Below, one piece after another: positions 30,188-40,731 of a stretch of 64,000 bases of DNA. Both the position numbers and the translations under genes were made by a program. Each line of letters begins with the position of its first letter. Within the stretch, counting starts at the first letter, position 1. The notes beneath the pieces are model-generated. The model searched no databases and was not told the origin of the DNA. It saw only the letters and a program-made list of their open reading frames with translations. The stretch covers positions 4,216,001-4,280,000 of the forward strand of contig UGYN01000002.1 in NCBI GenBank assembly GCA_900457075.1, in the 5' to 3' direction. Source of the DNA: Serratia quinivorans. GTDB lineage: Bacteria > Pseudomonadota > Gammaproteobacteria > Enterobacterales > Enterobacteriaceae.

Positions 30188-33100
30188 TTCAGCATGGCGC
30201 GGAGGCTGGGGAAGACTGGGTTTCTCCGCGCTTTTAGCAGGCGGGATTGCCTGGTTAATCTGGCACTTTGGCGACCAGATTGGGCTGCATACTACGCTTC
30301 TGAAAAGCCTGGTGCTTGCCGGTGCTTTATTTCTGTTGCTCATGTTTCGTCATGGCAAAACAATTAGCCTTGCCATCAATCAAGGATGGCACCGTTTTCA
30401 GGCAAAGCGTAAAAATGTGCTGCCCGTCGATGAAGGTCGCGTTAAACAGACCGCACCACGCAACGTCACCGTCGACACCATCCGCCTCGCCATGCGTAAC
30501 CTCTACGGTCGGCGTTGGGGACGTAAAACACGCATCCTGCTGGTCACTGGCACCGCCTCTGAGGTCGAGCTGCTGACCCCTGGCCTGACAGATCAGCTCT
30601 GGCAGGAAGATCGCGGAACGCTATTGCTGTGGGGCGGGGACCTCAATACGCCGGCAGACAGTGCCTGGCTGACCGCGCTGCGTAAACTGCGCCGTCGTCC
30701 GGTGGATGGTCTGGTGTGGGTCACCTCGACCTTTGACCAGCTGTCAGCGCCCGGGCTGGAGCGACCTTCACCGGCCCCGTCTGAAAGCACCATGGATTCC
30801 CTTTCCCATGCCATCAGTGACCGTATGAATGTGCTGGGCTGGACACTCCCGCTGTATGTCTGGTCCCTGCATCCGCGCGCCGGTCAACCGGAAGGGCGCA
30901 TTGTGCAGGCGACGGGTTGCCTGCTGCCTGCCGGGTGTCACGCGGAGGGGCTCGCAGAGCAGCTCGCCGCCCTGACGCCGGAACTGACCTCACAGGGCCT
31001 GCAGCAAACCTGTGGAGACGTGAAGCATAATTTCTTGCTGGCCCTGGCCGACCAACTGGTCCGCGAACCGGAGAGCGTGACCATTCCGCTGTCGGTGATG
31101 CTCAATCCGTACCGTCCGTTGCCGCTGGCCGGGCTTGTGTTCAGTCAGCCCTCTGCCGATGCTGAGCGCGCTGTCAAACATCACTGGGGGATGGATAAGC
31201 GCTGGGATGCTCTGCCTGATTCTGTCCGGACGCTGCCTGCCGCACTGCGGCCGCGCAAACCGGGCATTCCCTGGCGCAAAGTGTTTGCGTCGGTTATCGC
31301 CCTGGCGATGGTGGGCTGGGCCGCCTGGATGGGCATTGCCTATGCCACTAACCGCAGCCAGATTGCAGGGGCGGATGTGCAGGCCTCTCTGGCCTCGCAA
31401 TCAAATCAGCCGCTGGAGCAGCGGCTGCATGCCCTGTCTGAGCTCCAGAAAACCCTGGCCCGTCTGCAATACCGCGCTGAGCACGGTGTGCCGTGGTATG
31501 AACAGGCCGGGCTGAGTCAGAATAACGCGCTACTGGCTGCTCTCTGGCCACGCTATCAGGCCAGCGCGCTGCCTCTGCTGCGTGATGCGGCAGCCAGCCA
31601 TCTGCAGAAGCAGGTCAGTGCCTTTAACGCGTTACCGCCGGGTAGCCCGCTGCGCGAGCAGATGGCAAAAACCACGTATGACCAGCTCAAGCTCTACCTG
31701 ATGCTGGCCCGTCCGGAGCATATGGATGCGGCCTGGTTCAGTACCGCGCTGTTGCATGACTGGCCGAAACGCGATGGTGTGAAAGACGGCGTCTGGCAGG
31801 GCGAGGGCCCGTCGCTGTTGTCGTTTTACGGGGCGCAGCTGGCCGTCCATCCACAGTGGAGGTTACCCGCTGATGAGAGCATGGTCAGCCAGGCACGTTC
31901 GCTGCTGGTTCGCCTGATGGGCGTGCGCAACAGCGAATCCTCCCTGTACCAGAAGATGCTCTCGCAGGTCGCACACCTGTATGTTGATATGCGTCTGGAT
32001 GATATGACCGGCGACACGGACGCGGCGCGGCTGTTCAGTACCGCTGAGGCTGTGCCGGGGATGTTCACCCGCCAGGCCTGGGAGCAGGCGGTGCAGCCTG
32101 CTATCGATAACGTGGTGAAGGCGCGCCGGGATGAGCTCGACTGGGTACTTACTGACAGCAAGCGTCCGGCGGCACAGGATGAAACCTCCCCAGAAGCGTT
32201 GAAGAAGCGCCTGACTGACCGCTACTTTGCGGACTTTGGCGGGGCCTGGCTGGAATTCCTCAACAGTCTGCACTGGAACCCGGCGGCCACGCTGTCGGAC
32301 TCGATTGACCAGTTGACCCTGATGGCCGACGTGCGCCAGTCACCTCTGGTGGCCCTGATGAACACCCTGAACGTGCAGGGGCGCACCGGCCAGACGGGAG
32401 AAGCCATTTCGGACTCGCTGGTGAAATCGGCCAAAAACCTGCTCGGGGGTGATAATAAGGATGCCATTGACCAGAGTGCAGGCGTTCACGGGCCGCTGGA
32501 TGCGACCTTTGGCCCGGTGCTGGCGCTGATGGACAAGAACCGCACTGGCGCACAGGAACAAAGCCTGCAGTCGTTCCTGACCCGGGTGACACAGGTTCGT
32601 CTGCGCCTGCAGCAGGTGACCAACGCGGCAGACCCGAAGGTAATGGCCCAGACCCTTGCCCAGACGGTATTCCAGGGCAGGGCCGTGGACCTCACCGAAA
32701 CCCGCGACTATGGCAGCCTGATTGCCGCCAGCCTCGGCCAGGAGTGGAGCGGCTTTGGTCAGACGGTATTTGTGAGCCCGATGGAGCAGGCCTGGCAGCA
32801 GGTGCTGACCCCGGCAGCAGACAGCCTGAATGCCCAGTGGCAGCAGGCGGTAGTCAGGGACTGGAACAGCGCTTTCGGCGGTCGTTATCCGTTCAGCAAA
32901 TCCAGCAGTGAGGTCTCCCTGCCGCTGCTCGCAAAATACCTCAATGCGGATTCCGGGCGTATTGCACAGTTCCTCCAGACTCGCTTGAAAGGTGTGCTGC
33001 ACCGGGAGGGTAGCCGCTGGGTGCCGGACAGCATTAACGCTCAGGGACTGACCTTTAATCCGGCATTCCTTCGTGCTATCAATACTCTGAGCCATATCTC

Positions 33101-33591
33101 GGATGTGGCCTTCACCGAAGGCAACGCCGGAATGCATTTCGAGCTACGTCCGGGGACCGCAGCCGGGGTGATGCAGACTGATATGATTATCGACAGCCAG
33201 AAACTGACCTACGTAAACCAGCTGCCGGCATGGAAGCGCTTCACATGGCCTGCGGATACCGAGGCGTCTGGCGCTAATCTGAGCTGGATAAGCACGCAGG
33301 CGGGTACCCGTCAGTATGCGGATATCCCTGGCGCCTGGGGCTGGATACGTCTGCTCGATAAAGTTACGGTCAAGGCTTACCCGGGCGTCGGCAGCAGCTA
33401 CAGCCTGAGCTGGAAAGCGCAGGATGGACGCCCCCCTGAATTACACCCTGCGAACCGAAGCGGGAGAGGGGCCGCTGGCACTGCTGAAACTGCGTAATTT
33501 CCGTCTGCCGGAGACCATCTTCAGCACGAGCAGGGCTGCACCATCAGAGCCGGTTGCCGGCGCAGGCAACGACGCCGGGGAGGAATACTGA
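30174..33591 (+). pseudogene. tssM: T6SS membrane-complex protein TssM (IcmF), 3' frameshift
   Basis: TssM spans the inner membrane and periplasm and links TssL to TssJ. Two TM helices lie at about residues 12-60 and a third at about 365-390 (WRKVFASVIALAMVGWAAWMGIAYA); the large periplasmic domain follows. No canonical GKS/T P-loop is seen in the cytoplasmic domain near LLVTGTASEVELL. At a run of six C at 33431-33436 the frame slips and ends early at 33497 (PPELHPANRSG). One base less gives GRPLNYTLRTEAGEGPLALLKLRNFRLPETIF, the normal TssM end. The restored frame is 1138 residues and stops at 33591 on the tssA start. The ATG at 30174 fits homologues. The break is either inactivating or a read error. 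Confidence 0.9.
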
Positions 33592-35186
33592 TGAGTACGC
33601 TGAATGCATTACTCAGCGCCTGCCAGTCAGAGGAAACGCCACTGCTTGCCGCCACCCGTGAGCGCGTGGCGCAGTGGGAGGGCTGGCTGCAACCGCTGTC
33701 AGAGGCGTCCCCTGTCGGGGACGACCCGGGCTATGACGATGACTTCCAGCAGATGCGGGAAGAGGTTAATAAACTTTCCGGGGCTGACACGGAACTCATT
33801 TGCCGGCTGGCGGAGAAGCTGCTCACCGGTACGGCCAAAGACATTAGGGTGGCAACGTACTATTGTTGGGCAAAACTGCACCGCGAGGGTGAACAGGGCC
33901 TGGCTGAGGGACTTGAGCTCCTGGCTGGGCTTCTTGAGCGCTTTGGTGCACGGCTGCATCCGCAGCGTGAGCGCAGCCGTAAGGCCGCACTGGAATGGCT
34001 GGCAGGCTCCCGCATGACCGACAGCCTGTCGCTGTACCCGGAAGTGGTCCGGGAAGAGGCGGTGCGTACCACCGGAGCGCTGTTGCTGATAGCGCAGTTA
34101 ACCGAAAATGAGCCCGATGAAACCCGGCCGCAGCTCGGTGCGTTGTACGGTGCGCTGGAAAGTCGGCTGCAGAAAGCCGGTGGCGTGGATGCGGTCGTAC
34201 CCCAGAACGCCAACCACAGCGAAGCACCGTCAACGATACGTCACAGTGACGCCCCGGTCACAGGACGTATTGCCTCCGGCCAGGACTTGCTGGCGCAGGC
34301 GCGCACCTTCGCCGAATACCTGCGTGAACAGCCTGACGGCTGGTTGTCAGCTCACCACCTGATGAAGAGCCTGCGCCACGATACGCTGCATGCCATTCCG
34401 GCCCCGGATGCGCAGGGCCGATCGCGCATCGAACCACCAAGGGCAGATCAGCGGGCGTTACTCAAACGCCTTTACCTGCAGCAAAACTGGAGTGAAATGC
34501 TGGAAACCGCGGACAGCACCTTCTCCCGCGGCGCCAACCATCTGTGGCTGGATTTGCAGTGGTATATCCACCAGGCCCTGATGAAGTCCGGGCAGGAGGC
34601 GCTGGCTGACATTGTGGCGGCCGACCTGAAAGGGCTGCTGACCCGACTGTCAGGGCTGGAGACGCTGGCCTTCAGCGACGGCACGCCGTTTGCCGATGAA
34701 GTGACGCTGAACTGGATCCAGCAGAATGTGCTGGAGTCGACGGGCGGGTGGGGCAATGACATGCCATCCGCACCGAGGGCTGACGGGCACGATGACATTC
34801 TGGCCCTGGAACCGGAAGCCGTGGCCCTGGCAGACGGTGAAGGCCCGGATGTGGCGCTGACCTGGCTGCAGACTCGGCCCGGCATCGCCACCGCGCGCCA
34901 GCAATGGCTGCTGCGCCTGCTGATGGGCCGTATTGCTGAGCAGTACGGCAGGAATGAGTTGGCGGTACACCTGTTTGCCGGGCTGGGTGAGCGGGCCCGC
35001 GACATCACCCTCACCGAATGGGAGCCTGAGCTGTTGTTTGAAGTCCAGGCCCGCCACCTGAAACTCCTCAGAATAAAAGCTGGACGCAGCGAGGCCGATA
35101 AGGCCCGTCTCACGCCATTGATGGACCAACTGCTGGCCAGTCTGATTGCGGTCGATCCCGCTCGCGCCGCTGTACTTTGCGGTTAG
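33591..35186 (+). CDS. tssA: T6SS TssA (ImpA/VasJ family)
   Basis: TssA primes and caps sheath-tube polymerisation at the baseplate. It has 531 residues. The N-terminal ImpA domain contains ELICRLAEKLLTGTAKDIRVATYYCWAKLHREG and LLERFGARLHPQRERSRKAALEWLAG. The C-terminal VasJ-type part includes ALLKRLYLQQNWSEMLETADSTFSRGANHLWLDLQWY, typical of the long TssA class. Its ATG overlaps the frame-restored tssM stop (ATGA), which supports that tssM originally ended at 33591. Confidence 0.93.
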   Translation: MSTLNALLSACQSEETPLLAATRERVAQWEGWLQPLSEASPVGDDPGYDDDFQQMREEVNKLSGADTELICRLAEKLLTGTAKDIRVATYYCWAKLHREGEQGLAEGLELLAGLLERFGARLHPQRERSRKAALEWLAGSRMTDSLSLYPEVVREEAVRTTGALLLIAQLTENEPDETRPQLGALYGALESRLQKAGGVDAVVPQNANHSEAPSTIRHSDAPVTGRIASGQDLLAQARTFAEYLREQPDGWLSAHHLMKSLRHDTLHAIPAPDAQGRSRIEPPRADQRALLKRLYLQQNWSEMLETADSTFSRGANHLWLDLQWYIHQALMKSGQEALADIVAADLKGLLTRLSGLETLAFSDGTPFADEVTLNWIQQNVLESTGGWGNDMPSAPRADGHDDILALEPEAVALADGEGPDVALTWLQTRPGIATARQQWLLRLLMGRIAEQYGRNELAVHLFAGLGERARDITLTEWEPELLFEVQARHLKLLRIKAGRSEADKARLTPLMDQLLASLIAVDPARAAVLCG

Positions 35187-35206
35187 ATCTACAGGAATAC
35201 GAATAA

Positions 35207-36970
35207 ATGGATGATTTAACCCTGCGTTATTACGACGCGGAATTACGCTACCTGCGTGAAGCCGCCAAAGAGTTTGCTCAGACGCACCCGGACCGGGCCG
35301 CGATGCTGGACCTGGATAAGGCGGGCACACCCGATCCGTATGTCGAACGTTTGTTTGAAGGCTTCGCCTTCTCGATGGGGCGGTTGCGTGAAAAAATTGA
35401 TGACGACCTGCCGGAACTGACCGAAGGGCTGGTCAGTATGCTCTGGCCACACTATCTGCGCACCATTCCGTCGCTCTCGGTGGTGGCGTTTACGCCCGCG
35501 CTTCAGGCCGTGAAAATGGCGGAAGTGATGCCCGCAGGTATTGAAGTGTACTCCCGCCCGGTGGGGCCGAAGAACACCGTTTGTCGCTACCGCACTACCC
35601 AGGATGTGATGCTCAATCCGCTGAATGTCTCGGGGGTGACCATGACTACCGAACCTGACGGACGCTCGTTATTGCGCATGCGTTTTGCCTGCAGTACCCA
35701 GGCGGACTGGTCCCATGCTGACCTGAGTCACTTGAGCTTGTATCTCGGGGCGGATGCCCCGGTTAGCAGTCAGCTGCACCTGATGCTGACCAAACGACAG
35801 GCGGTGCTGTATATGCGTTTGCCCGGGCAGACCGATCGTATCCGTCTTGACGGGTATTTCTCCCCGGGCGGGTTTGCTGAAGAGGACGGTCTGTGGCCAA
35901 AAGGCGATAGCGCCTTCAGCGGCTATCAGCTGCTGCTGGAATACTTCACTTTTCGGGACAAGTTCATGTTTGTCCACCTCAATGGTCTCGACGGCATCAC
36001 GCCCCCGGCGGGGGCGGAGTATTTCGATATTGAAGTGGTCTTCACCACCCCCTGGCCGTCAGACCTGCCGGTGACCGATGACGCCGTACGCCTTCACTGC
36101 GTGCCGGTGATTAACCTGTTCACGCTGGAAGCGGACCCGCTCACCATCACCGGGTTTGAAAGCGAGTATCTGCTGCGACCGAAAAGGCTGCAGGACGGAC
36201 ACACCGAGATTTATGCCGTGGATTCGGTGACCGGTTCAAATCGGACCCGTGATGCGGAGTATGTGCCGTTCAGCAGTTTCCGTCATAAGGGCGGGATGAT
36301 GCGCCGTCAGGCACCGCCGCGTTACTACCACACGCGGGTGAAGCGCAGCGTGACCGGGCTGTATGACACCTGGCTGATTCTGGGTGGACACCAGTGGGAG
36401 GATGACCGGTTAGTTGTGCGTGAAGCCGTATCACTGCAAATCACCGGCACCAACGGCCAGTTACCGCGCCGTGCACTCCAGAGTACGCTGCTTGACCGTT
36501 GTGAGCAGGTGGTACAGACACCGTTAACGGTCAGAAATCTCTGCAAGCCCACGCTGCCGGTCTATCCTCCTGCCGAAGACCGTTTTCACTGGCGGGTGCT
36601 GAGCCATCTCGGCTCCGGTTTCCTCAATATGATGAGCTCTGCCGAAGTGCTGCGCGGGACGCTGGCACTGTATAACTGGCAGGAAGATGAGCTCAATAAC
36701 CGTCGGCTGGAGGCCATTCAGCACGTGGCGCACCACCGTCTGCAGCGTTTTGAGCAGGGGTACCTGCTTCGGGGGCTGGATATCGAAGTTACTCTCGATA
36801 GCAACGGTTTCACCGGAGAGGGTGATGTTCACCTGTTTGGCGAAATGCTCAACCGGTTTTTTGGTCTCTATGCCGATATGAACCAGTTTAACCAGCTCAC
36901 CCTCATTGTTCAGCCAGAAGGAAAATGCATCCGGTGGAAAGAGAATCACAGTCCTCGCCTGCCAGGCTGA
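35207..36970 (+). CDS. tssF: T6SS baseplate protein TssF
   Basis: TssF with TssG and TssE forms the baseplate wedge. It has 587 residues. It starts MDDLTLRYYDAELRYLREAAKEFAQTHPDRAAML, the classic TssF opening, followed by DPYVERLFEGFAFSMGRLREKIDDDLPELTEGL and LWPHYLRTIPSLSVV. The C-terminus has LEVTLDSNGFTGEGDVHLFGEMLNRFFGLYA-like text. It overlaps tssG by 46 bases, so the wedge proteins are coupled. Confidence 0.96.
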   Translation: MDDLTLRYYDAELRYLREAAKEFAQTHPDRAAMLDLDKAGTPDPYVERLFEGFAFSMGRLREKIDDDLPELTEGLVSMLWPHYLRTIPSLSVVAFTPALQAVKMAEVMPAGIEVYSRPVGPKNTVCRYRTTQDVMLNPLNVSGVTMTTEPDGRSLLRMRFACSTQADWSHADLSHLSLYLGADAPVSSQLHLMLTKRQAVLYMRLPGQTDRIRLDGYFSPGGFAEEDGLWPKGDSAFSGYQLLLEYFTFRDKFMFVHLNGLDGITPPAGAEYFDIEVVFTTPWPSDLPVTDDAVRLHCVPVINLFTLEADPLTITGFESEYLLRPKRLQDGHTEIYAVDSVTGSNRTRDAEYVPFSSFRHKGGMMRRQAPPRYYHTRVKRSVTGLYDTWLILGGHQWEDDRLVVREAVSLQITGTNGQLPRRALQSTLLDRCEQVVQTPLTVRNLCKPTLPVYPPAEDRFHWRVLSHLGSGFLNMMSSAEVLRGTLALYNWQEDELNNRRLEAIQHVAHHRLQRFEQGYLLRGLDIEVTLDSNGFTGEGDVHLFGEMLNRFFGLYADMNQFNQLTLIVQPEGKCIRWKENHSPRLPG

Positions 36971-38028
36971 TGGCCTCGCTGGGCGACCGGCTGCCGTACA
37001 TAAACTTTTACCGCTTCTGCCAGTTACTGGAGCAGAGCCAGCCGGATAAGCCGGTAACCGGCAGTACCTGGCAGGTTAAGTGCGAGCCGGTGCGCTTCCG
37101 ACCCCATCCGGGGATGGGGTTCCCGGTCTCGGAAATCAAATCGCTTGAACCGGCGGAACATCCGCACCTGCCGCCCACGGTGCGTGTCACTTTTATGGGA
37201 CTCTATGGCGTTGAGTCGCCACTGCCCACGCACTATATCGATGATATCACCCGGCGGCGGGAGGGGTACGAGGCGACGGCTGATTTCCTCGATATCTTCA
37301 ACCACCGGCTGATTGCCCAGTACTATCGCATCTGGCGTAAATATTCTTATCCGGCGAGCTTTGAAGCGGGCGGCAAGGACAATATATCGCAGTACCTGCT
37401 GGGACTGGCGGGAGTCGGAATTGACGGTTGTACGGACAGTATCGCGGCACCCGCCTCGCGCTTTCTGGCGCTGTTGCCGGTGATGTTACTCCCGGGGCGC
37501 ACCGCGGAAGGGATGGCCTCGCTGGTGCGCCTGCTGGCCCCGAACACGCAGGCGAAAATCTGGCATCACGACAAACGCCGCGTTCCGCTGAAAAAGCCAC
37601 TGACCATGAGTGTCAGCCAGCCTGTCACCCTGACTAACCGGCCGGTGATGGGCAACTATGCCACCGATGTGAACAGCCAGGTACTGATGAGGCTTTCCAC
37701 CACCGACCCGGATGAAGTGCAGGGCTGGTTACCCGGGGGAGACCTTCACACCGATTTAATGGCGCTGCTGCATGTCTATCTCGGGTCACGTCTCGATGTG
37801 CGGCTGCAGCTGTGCGTGGACCGCAGTCTGCTGCCTGACGCGACGATGAGCAGCAAACCTGAAGCAGGCGTGGTGCAACTGGGCCGTACCGCCGTGATGC
37901 GGCCGCTGAACCTGACAAAAACCCATACACACCCAAAAACAATCATCATCAACCTGGGCCGCTATGAACGCGTTCAGGAACATATTCACCGCAGGGAGAC
38001 CGATGAAGATGGCGACTACCGCTGGTAA
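36925..38028 (+). CDS. tssG: T6SS baseplate protein TssG
   Basis: A wedge partner of TssF, 367 residues if started at the ATG at 36925 (MHPVERESQSSPARLMASLG). INFYRFCQLLEQSQPDKPVTGS, VRFRPHPGMGFPVSEI and FMGLYGVESPLPTHYIDDI are TssG signatures, and FNHRLIAQYYRIWRKYSYP continues them. A later ATG at 36970 would still include the conserved region. It overlaps tssJ by 26 bases. Confidence 0.94.
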   Translation: MHPVERESQSSPARLMASLGDRLPYINFYRFCQLLEQSQPDKPVTGSTWQVKCEPVRFRPHPGMGFPVSEIKSLEPAEHPHLPPTVRVTFMGLYGVESPLPTHYIDDITRRREGYEATADFLDIFNHRLIAQYYRIWRKYSYPASFEAGGKDNISQYLLGLAGVGIDGCTDSIAAPASRFLALLPVMLLPGRTAEGMASLVRLLAPNTQAKIWHHDKRRVPLKKPLTMSVSQPVTLTNRPVMGNYATDVNSQVLMRLSTTDPDEVQGWLPGGDLHTDLMALLHVYLGSRLDVRLQLCVDRSLLPDATMSSKPEAGVVQLGRTAVMRPLNLTKTHTHPKTIIINLGRYERVQEHIHRRETDEDGDYRW

Positions 38029-38545
38029 ATTCCCCTTGGTGGCACTGACCGCAGGCATCATCCTGATGCTGACAGGTTGTGGGCTGACCCAGAAAGTCAC
38101 GGACGGCAGCGTCGCTGTGACCAAATCGATATTTTATAAGCAGATAAAGACCGTGCATCTGGATATCCGGGCCCGTGAGGCCGTCAACAACAATGCCGGC
38201 GGGGTGGCGTTGTCCACGGTAGTACGGGTTTATCAGCTCAAAGACAGGAAGACCTTTGACACGACAGATTACCCGTCACTGTTTAAGGATGACAGTCAGG
38301 CGATCAACGCGGACCTGGTGGCGGAGAAAGACATTCGCCTGCAGCCGGGCGGGGCCGTGATGGTCGATATGCCGATGGACGAAAATGCGCAGTATGTGGC
38401 AGTGGCCGGGATGTTTATGTCGCCGGACCAGGTGAACAATACCTGGCGGGTGGTGCTGAGCCGTGACGACCTCGATCCGGATAAAGCCCGGGTGATTGAG
38501 GCAGGTAACAACCGACTGACGCTGAAGGCATTGAAAGATGAATGA
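38003..38545 (+). CDS. tssJ: T6SS outer-membrane lipoprotein TssJ
   Basis: TssJ tethers TssM to the outer membrane. It has about 180 residues from the ATG at 38003, which has CAGGGAG upstream. The signal peptide ends in ILMLTGC, a lipobox with Gly-Leu after the Cys. The mature domain (HLDIRAREAVNNNAGGVALSTVVRVYQLKD, FKDDSQAINADLVAEKDIRLQPGG) is the TssJ transthyretin-like sandwich. The TssJ-binding C-terminus of TssM is the part lost by the tssM frameshift. It overlaps tssE by eight bases. Confidence 0.94.
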   Translation: MKMATTAGKFPLVALTAGIILMLTGCGLTQKVTDGSVAVTKSIFYKQIKTVHLDIRAREAVNNNAGGVALSTVVRVYQLKDRKTFDTTDYPSLFKDDSQAINADLVAEKDIRLQPGGAVMVDMPMDENAQYVAVAGMFMSPDQVNNTWRVVLSRDDLDPDKARVIEAGNNRLTLKALKDE

Positions 38546-38990
38546 GACCCCTCGTCCGTCGCTGTATGAGACCCTCTTTGGCAATTTCACCGGCGGGCTC
38601 GATCTGCATCAGGTCAGTGAGCAAAACCAGGTTATTATGTCGGTACTGGACAATATGCAGCGTATTCTGAATTGCCGCGCCGGTACGCTCACGCATCTGC
38701 CGGACTACGGACTCCCGGATATGGCCACGGTCATCCATGGGCTGCCGGGTACCGAGCATGAACTGATGAAAATCCTCTCTGGCGTGTTGCTGAAATATGA
38801 ACCCCGGCTGAAAAAAATCGCAGTGGTGATCCAGCAACAGACAACGCTTGGTGAACTGCACTATGCCATCGATGCTGAGCTGAAAGGCGTGGGACTGGTG
38901 CGCTATGGTACGGAGTTTATGCCCGAAGGACGCGTGCTGATACGCCATATGAAACAGCAAAACTTTCTTGGCCACCAGGCCCGGGTTTAG
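38538..38990 (+). CDS. tssE: T6SS baseplate protein TssE (gp25-like)
   Basis: A gp25-type baseplate protein of 150 residues that nucleates sheath assembly. PSLYETLFGNFTGGLDLHQVSEQNQVIMSVLDNMQRILNCRAGTLTHLPDYGLPD is the usual start, and EPRLKKIAVVI with the ELHYAIDAEL segment continues the gp25 fold. It is intact and closes the core tssAFGJE block. Confidence 0.95.
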   Translation: MNETPRPSLYETLFGNFTGGLDLHQVSEQNQVIMSVLDNMQRILNCRAGTLTHLPDYGLPDMATVIHGLPGTEHELMKILSGVLLKYEPRLKKIAVVIQQQTTLGELHYAIDAELKGVGLVRYGTEFMPEGRVLIRHMKQQNFLGHQARV

Positions 38991-39029
38991 CCCGAAACAA
39001 TCCTCTACCTCCAGGTCAGAACACTCCCT

Positions 39030-39497
39030 ATGTCAGCAAAAGCACGGTTCCTGCAAAAACTTCAGGATAAACATTCGTGTACAGGTCCATATGCAAGTAA
39101 AGACCAGGCCGACCTGGTCGCATTTTGTCAGTGTCTGGGCCCACTGCAGGAAAACATCGAAACCTGGCTGGCGGAAACCGGGATAACGCGCATCAACAAT
39201 CACTGCGCCCTGACGGAAATGCTCATCAGCAACAGCGCATTCACGGTTCCCTGCTTTGAACTTCATTATGAAAATCGGGGGGAATTCACTCCGGTATTTT
39301 TATACGGGCAGGGCGTGACGGGGTGTGTGGACGTGACCCTTGTCGCCAGTCAACAGACATCTGCCCTGTGTCGGTTGTTTATGCGATCGGCCGAAAGCCA
39401 GAACTGGACGTACACACCTGCCCGAAAACCTGGCGGGCAGCGAGTGGCGTTTGATGAGGAGGCTTTCTTTACGGTGATAGCCCCCTTGCTGCCTTAA
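39030..39497 (+). CDS. T6SS-cluster protein of unknown function
   Basis: A 155-residue soluble protein without signal or membrane segment. It contains five Cys in its first half (KHSCTGPYAS, FCQCLGPL, NHCALTEM, VPCFELHY). I recognise no domain. Proteins of this size often occur next to vasL in enterobacterial T6SS clusters, so a T6SS accessory role is likely but unproved. It starts 40 bases after tssE. Confidence 0.5.
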   Translation: MSAKARFLQKLQDKHSCTGPYASKDQADLVAFCQCLGPLQENIETWLAETGITRINNHCALTEMLISNSAFTVPCFELHYENRGEFTPVFLYGQGVTGCVDVTLVASQQTSALCRLFMRSAESQNWTYTPARKPGGQRVAFDEEAFFTVIAPLLP

Positions 39498-39565
39498 TGG
39501 GCAGCAGGGTTGTTATCAGGAGCTGGCCCTTTTTATTTACCTGCATGTTCGGGGTTAAAGCCACA

Positions 39566-40417
39566 ATGCAAAGCACTGAACCACGATATATCCGGACGGG
39601 AGGGGATCCCCGGTCGTTCCCTGACTTCACCGCGCTGCGGGATGAAATGGGGAAACTGACGCATCCGGCGCGCCCGGATGTCAACTGGCGAAATGTGGAA
39701 AAACTCTGCCTCAGTCTGTTTGAACATAACGGCGTTGAACTTCAGACTGCTGCCTGGTACACGCTGACCCGTACCCACATTGCGGGACTGTACGGTCTGA
39801 ACGAAGGGCTCTTCATTCTGGAAGCTCTGCTCATTCGTCAATGGAGAAACCTGTGGCCGCAGCCGGTCCATGCCCGCATCGAAATACTGGCAGGGCTGAG
39901 TCAGCGTCTACAGCAATTCCAGCGTACGCAGACGCCGGTTTACACCGATTTGGACGCTCTGTATCAGGCTGAAAAATGCCTTACAGCCATCAATGAAGCT
40001 CTGCAGCGTCTGGAATTGAAGCATCAAACGGGCCTGGATGCTCTCCGTCAGCAGTTTCACATTGCGGCTGTTCGCCTGGAAAACAACACCAGCGATGCCG
40101 GGAGCCCCTCCCAATCGCCTGACATTCTGATACCGGCGGCGATCGCGCTACGTGAAAATGAAAGGGAGTCATCGCACCAGTGGGTGTATGTGGTGCAGCC
40201 TGCGCCGGAGTCCCGGATTAACGTGGTTCCAGCCCGGGCAAGAAAGCCCTGGAAATCGTTTGTTGCAGGGATGCTGACCATGTTACTGACGGGCGGTCTG
40301 TTGTGGTGGGGACACGCCATCCTTACCGACCCGCCGCAGCAGAAAACGTTGATGGATCCTGCGAACATAGGTAACCAGCGTGCTGATCATCATTCATACT
40401 CATCATATTTGCTTTGA
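39566..40417 (+). pseudogene. VasL-like T6SS protein (ImpA N-terminal domain), 3'-truncated
   Basis: It starts best at the ATG at 39566 (MQSTEPRYIRTGGDPRSFPDFTALRDEMGKLTHPARPDVNW), the usual VasL/ImpA-like start; the frame is open further upstream. The N-terminal ImpA domain (LFEHNGVELQTAAWYTLTRTHIAGLYGL) is complete and a TM helix (FVAGMLTMLLTGGLLWWGHAIL) lies near residue 225-246. After about base 40370 similarity stops (NIGNQRADHHSYSSYLL). VasL proteins are normally well over 400 residues, so the C-terminal half is lost. The break marks the right edge of the T6SS cluster, with unrelated A/T-rich DNA beyond it. Confidence 0.72.
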
Positions 40418-40731
40418 TGGATGGACCACGGCGCTGCTCTCGGACGGCATTTGCTCTTATTATGAAGACGACGCAAGGCCGTCGGACATTAGAAGTCGAT
40501 ATTCCGGGATCGACCTATCCAATTAATGGCTGTTTCTTATTCCACTCTCCACATAAAATATCGCAAGACTATTTTGAGAAGGTGCGTGTTGGAAAACATA
40601 ATTTTGAAAATGCTATTAAATTCCACAATAGCATGTTTAAATTAGACTCTTGGTTTGGTGAAGAACGCTATGGTTTTATTAGCAACTATTTATCAATTGT
40701 TAATTCTGTTGCGGAGTTATATGGAAAATGA
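40414..40731 (+). pseudogene. Unrecognised gene fragment upstream of the NUDIX pseudogene
   Basis: An open frame of 105 codons; the first ~30 look like recombinant sequence. From VDIPGSTYPINGCFLFHS the text is coherent, with an A/T-rich codon use unlike the T6SS genes, ending SNYLSIVNSVAELYGK. Its stop overlaps the ATG of the NUDIX gene (ATGA), so it is the 3' end of a real gene once co-transcribed with NUDIX and monophosphatase genes. I do not recognise the family. Confidence 0.4.

Noticed and set aside
34472..35113. Minus-strand open frame of 213 codons opposite tssA
   Set aside because: It is the antisense shadow of a well-conserved gene, Ser/Arg-rich without ribosome site or family.
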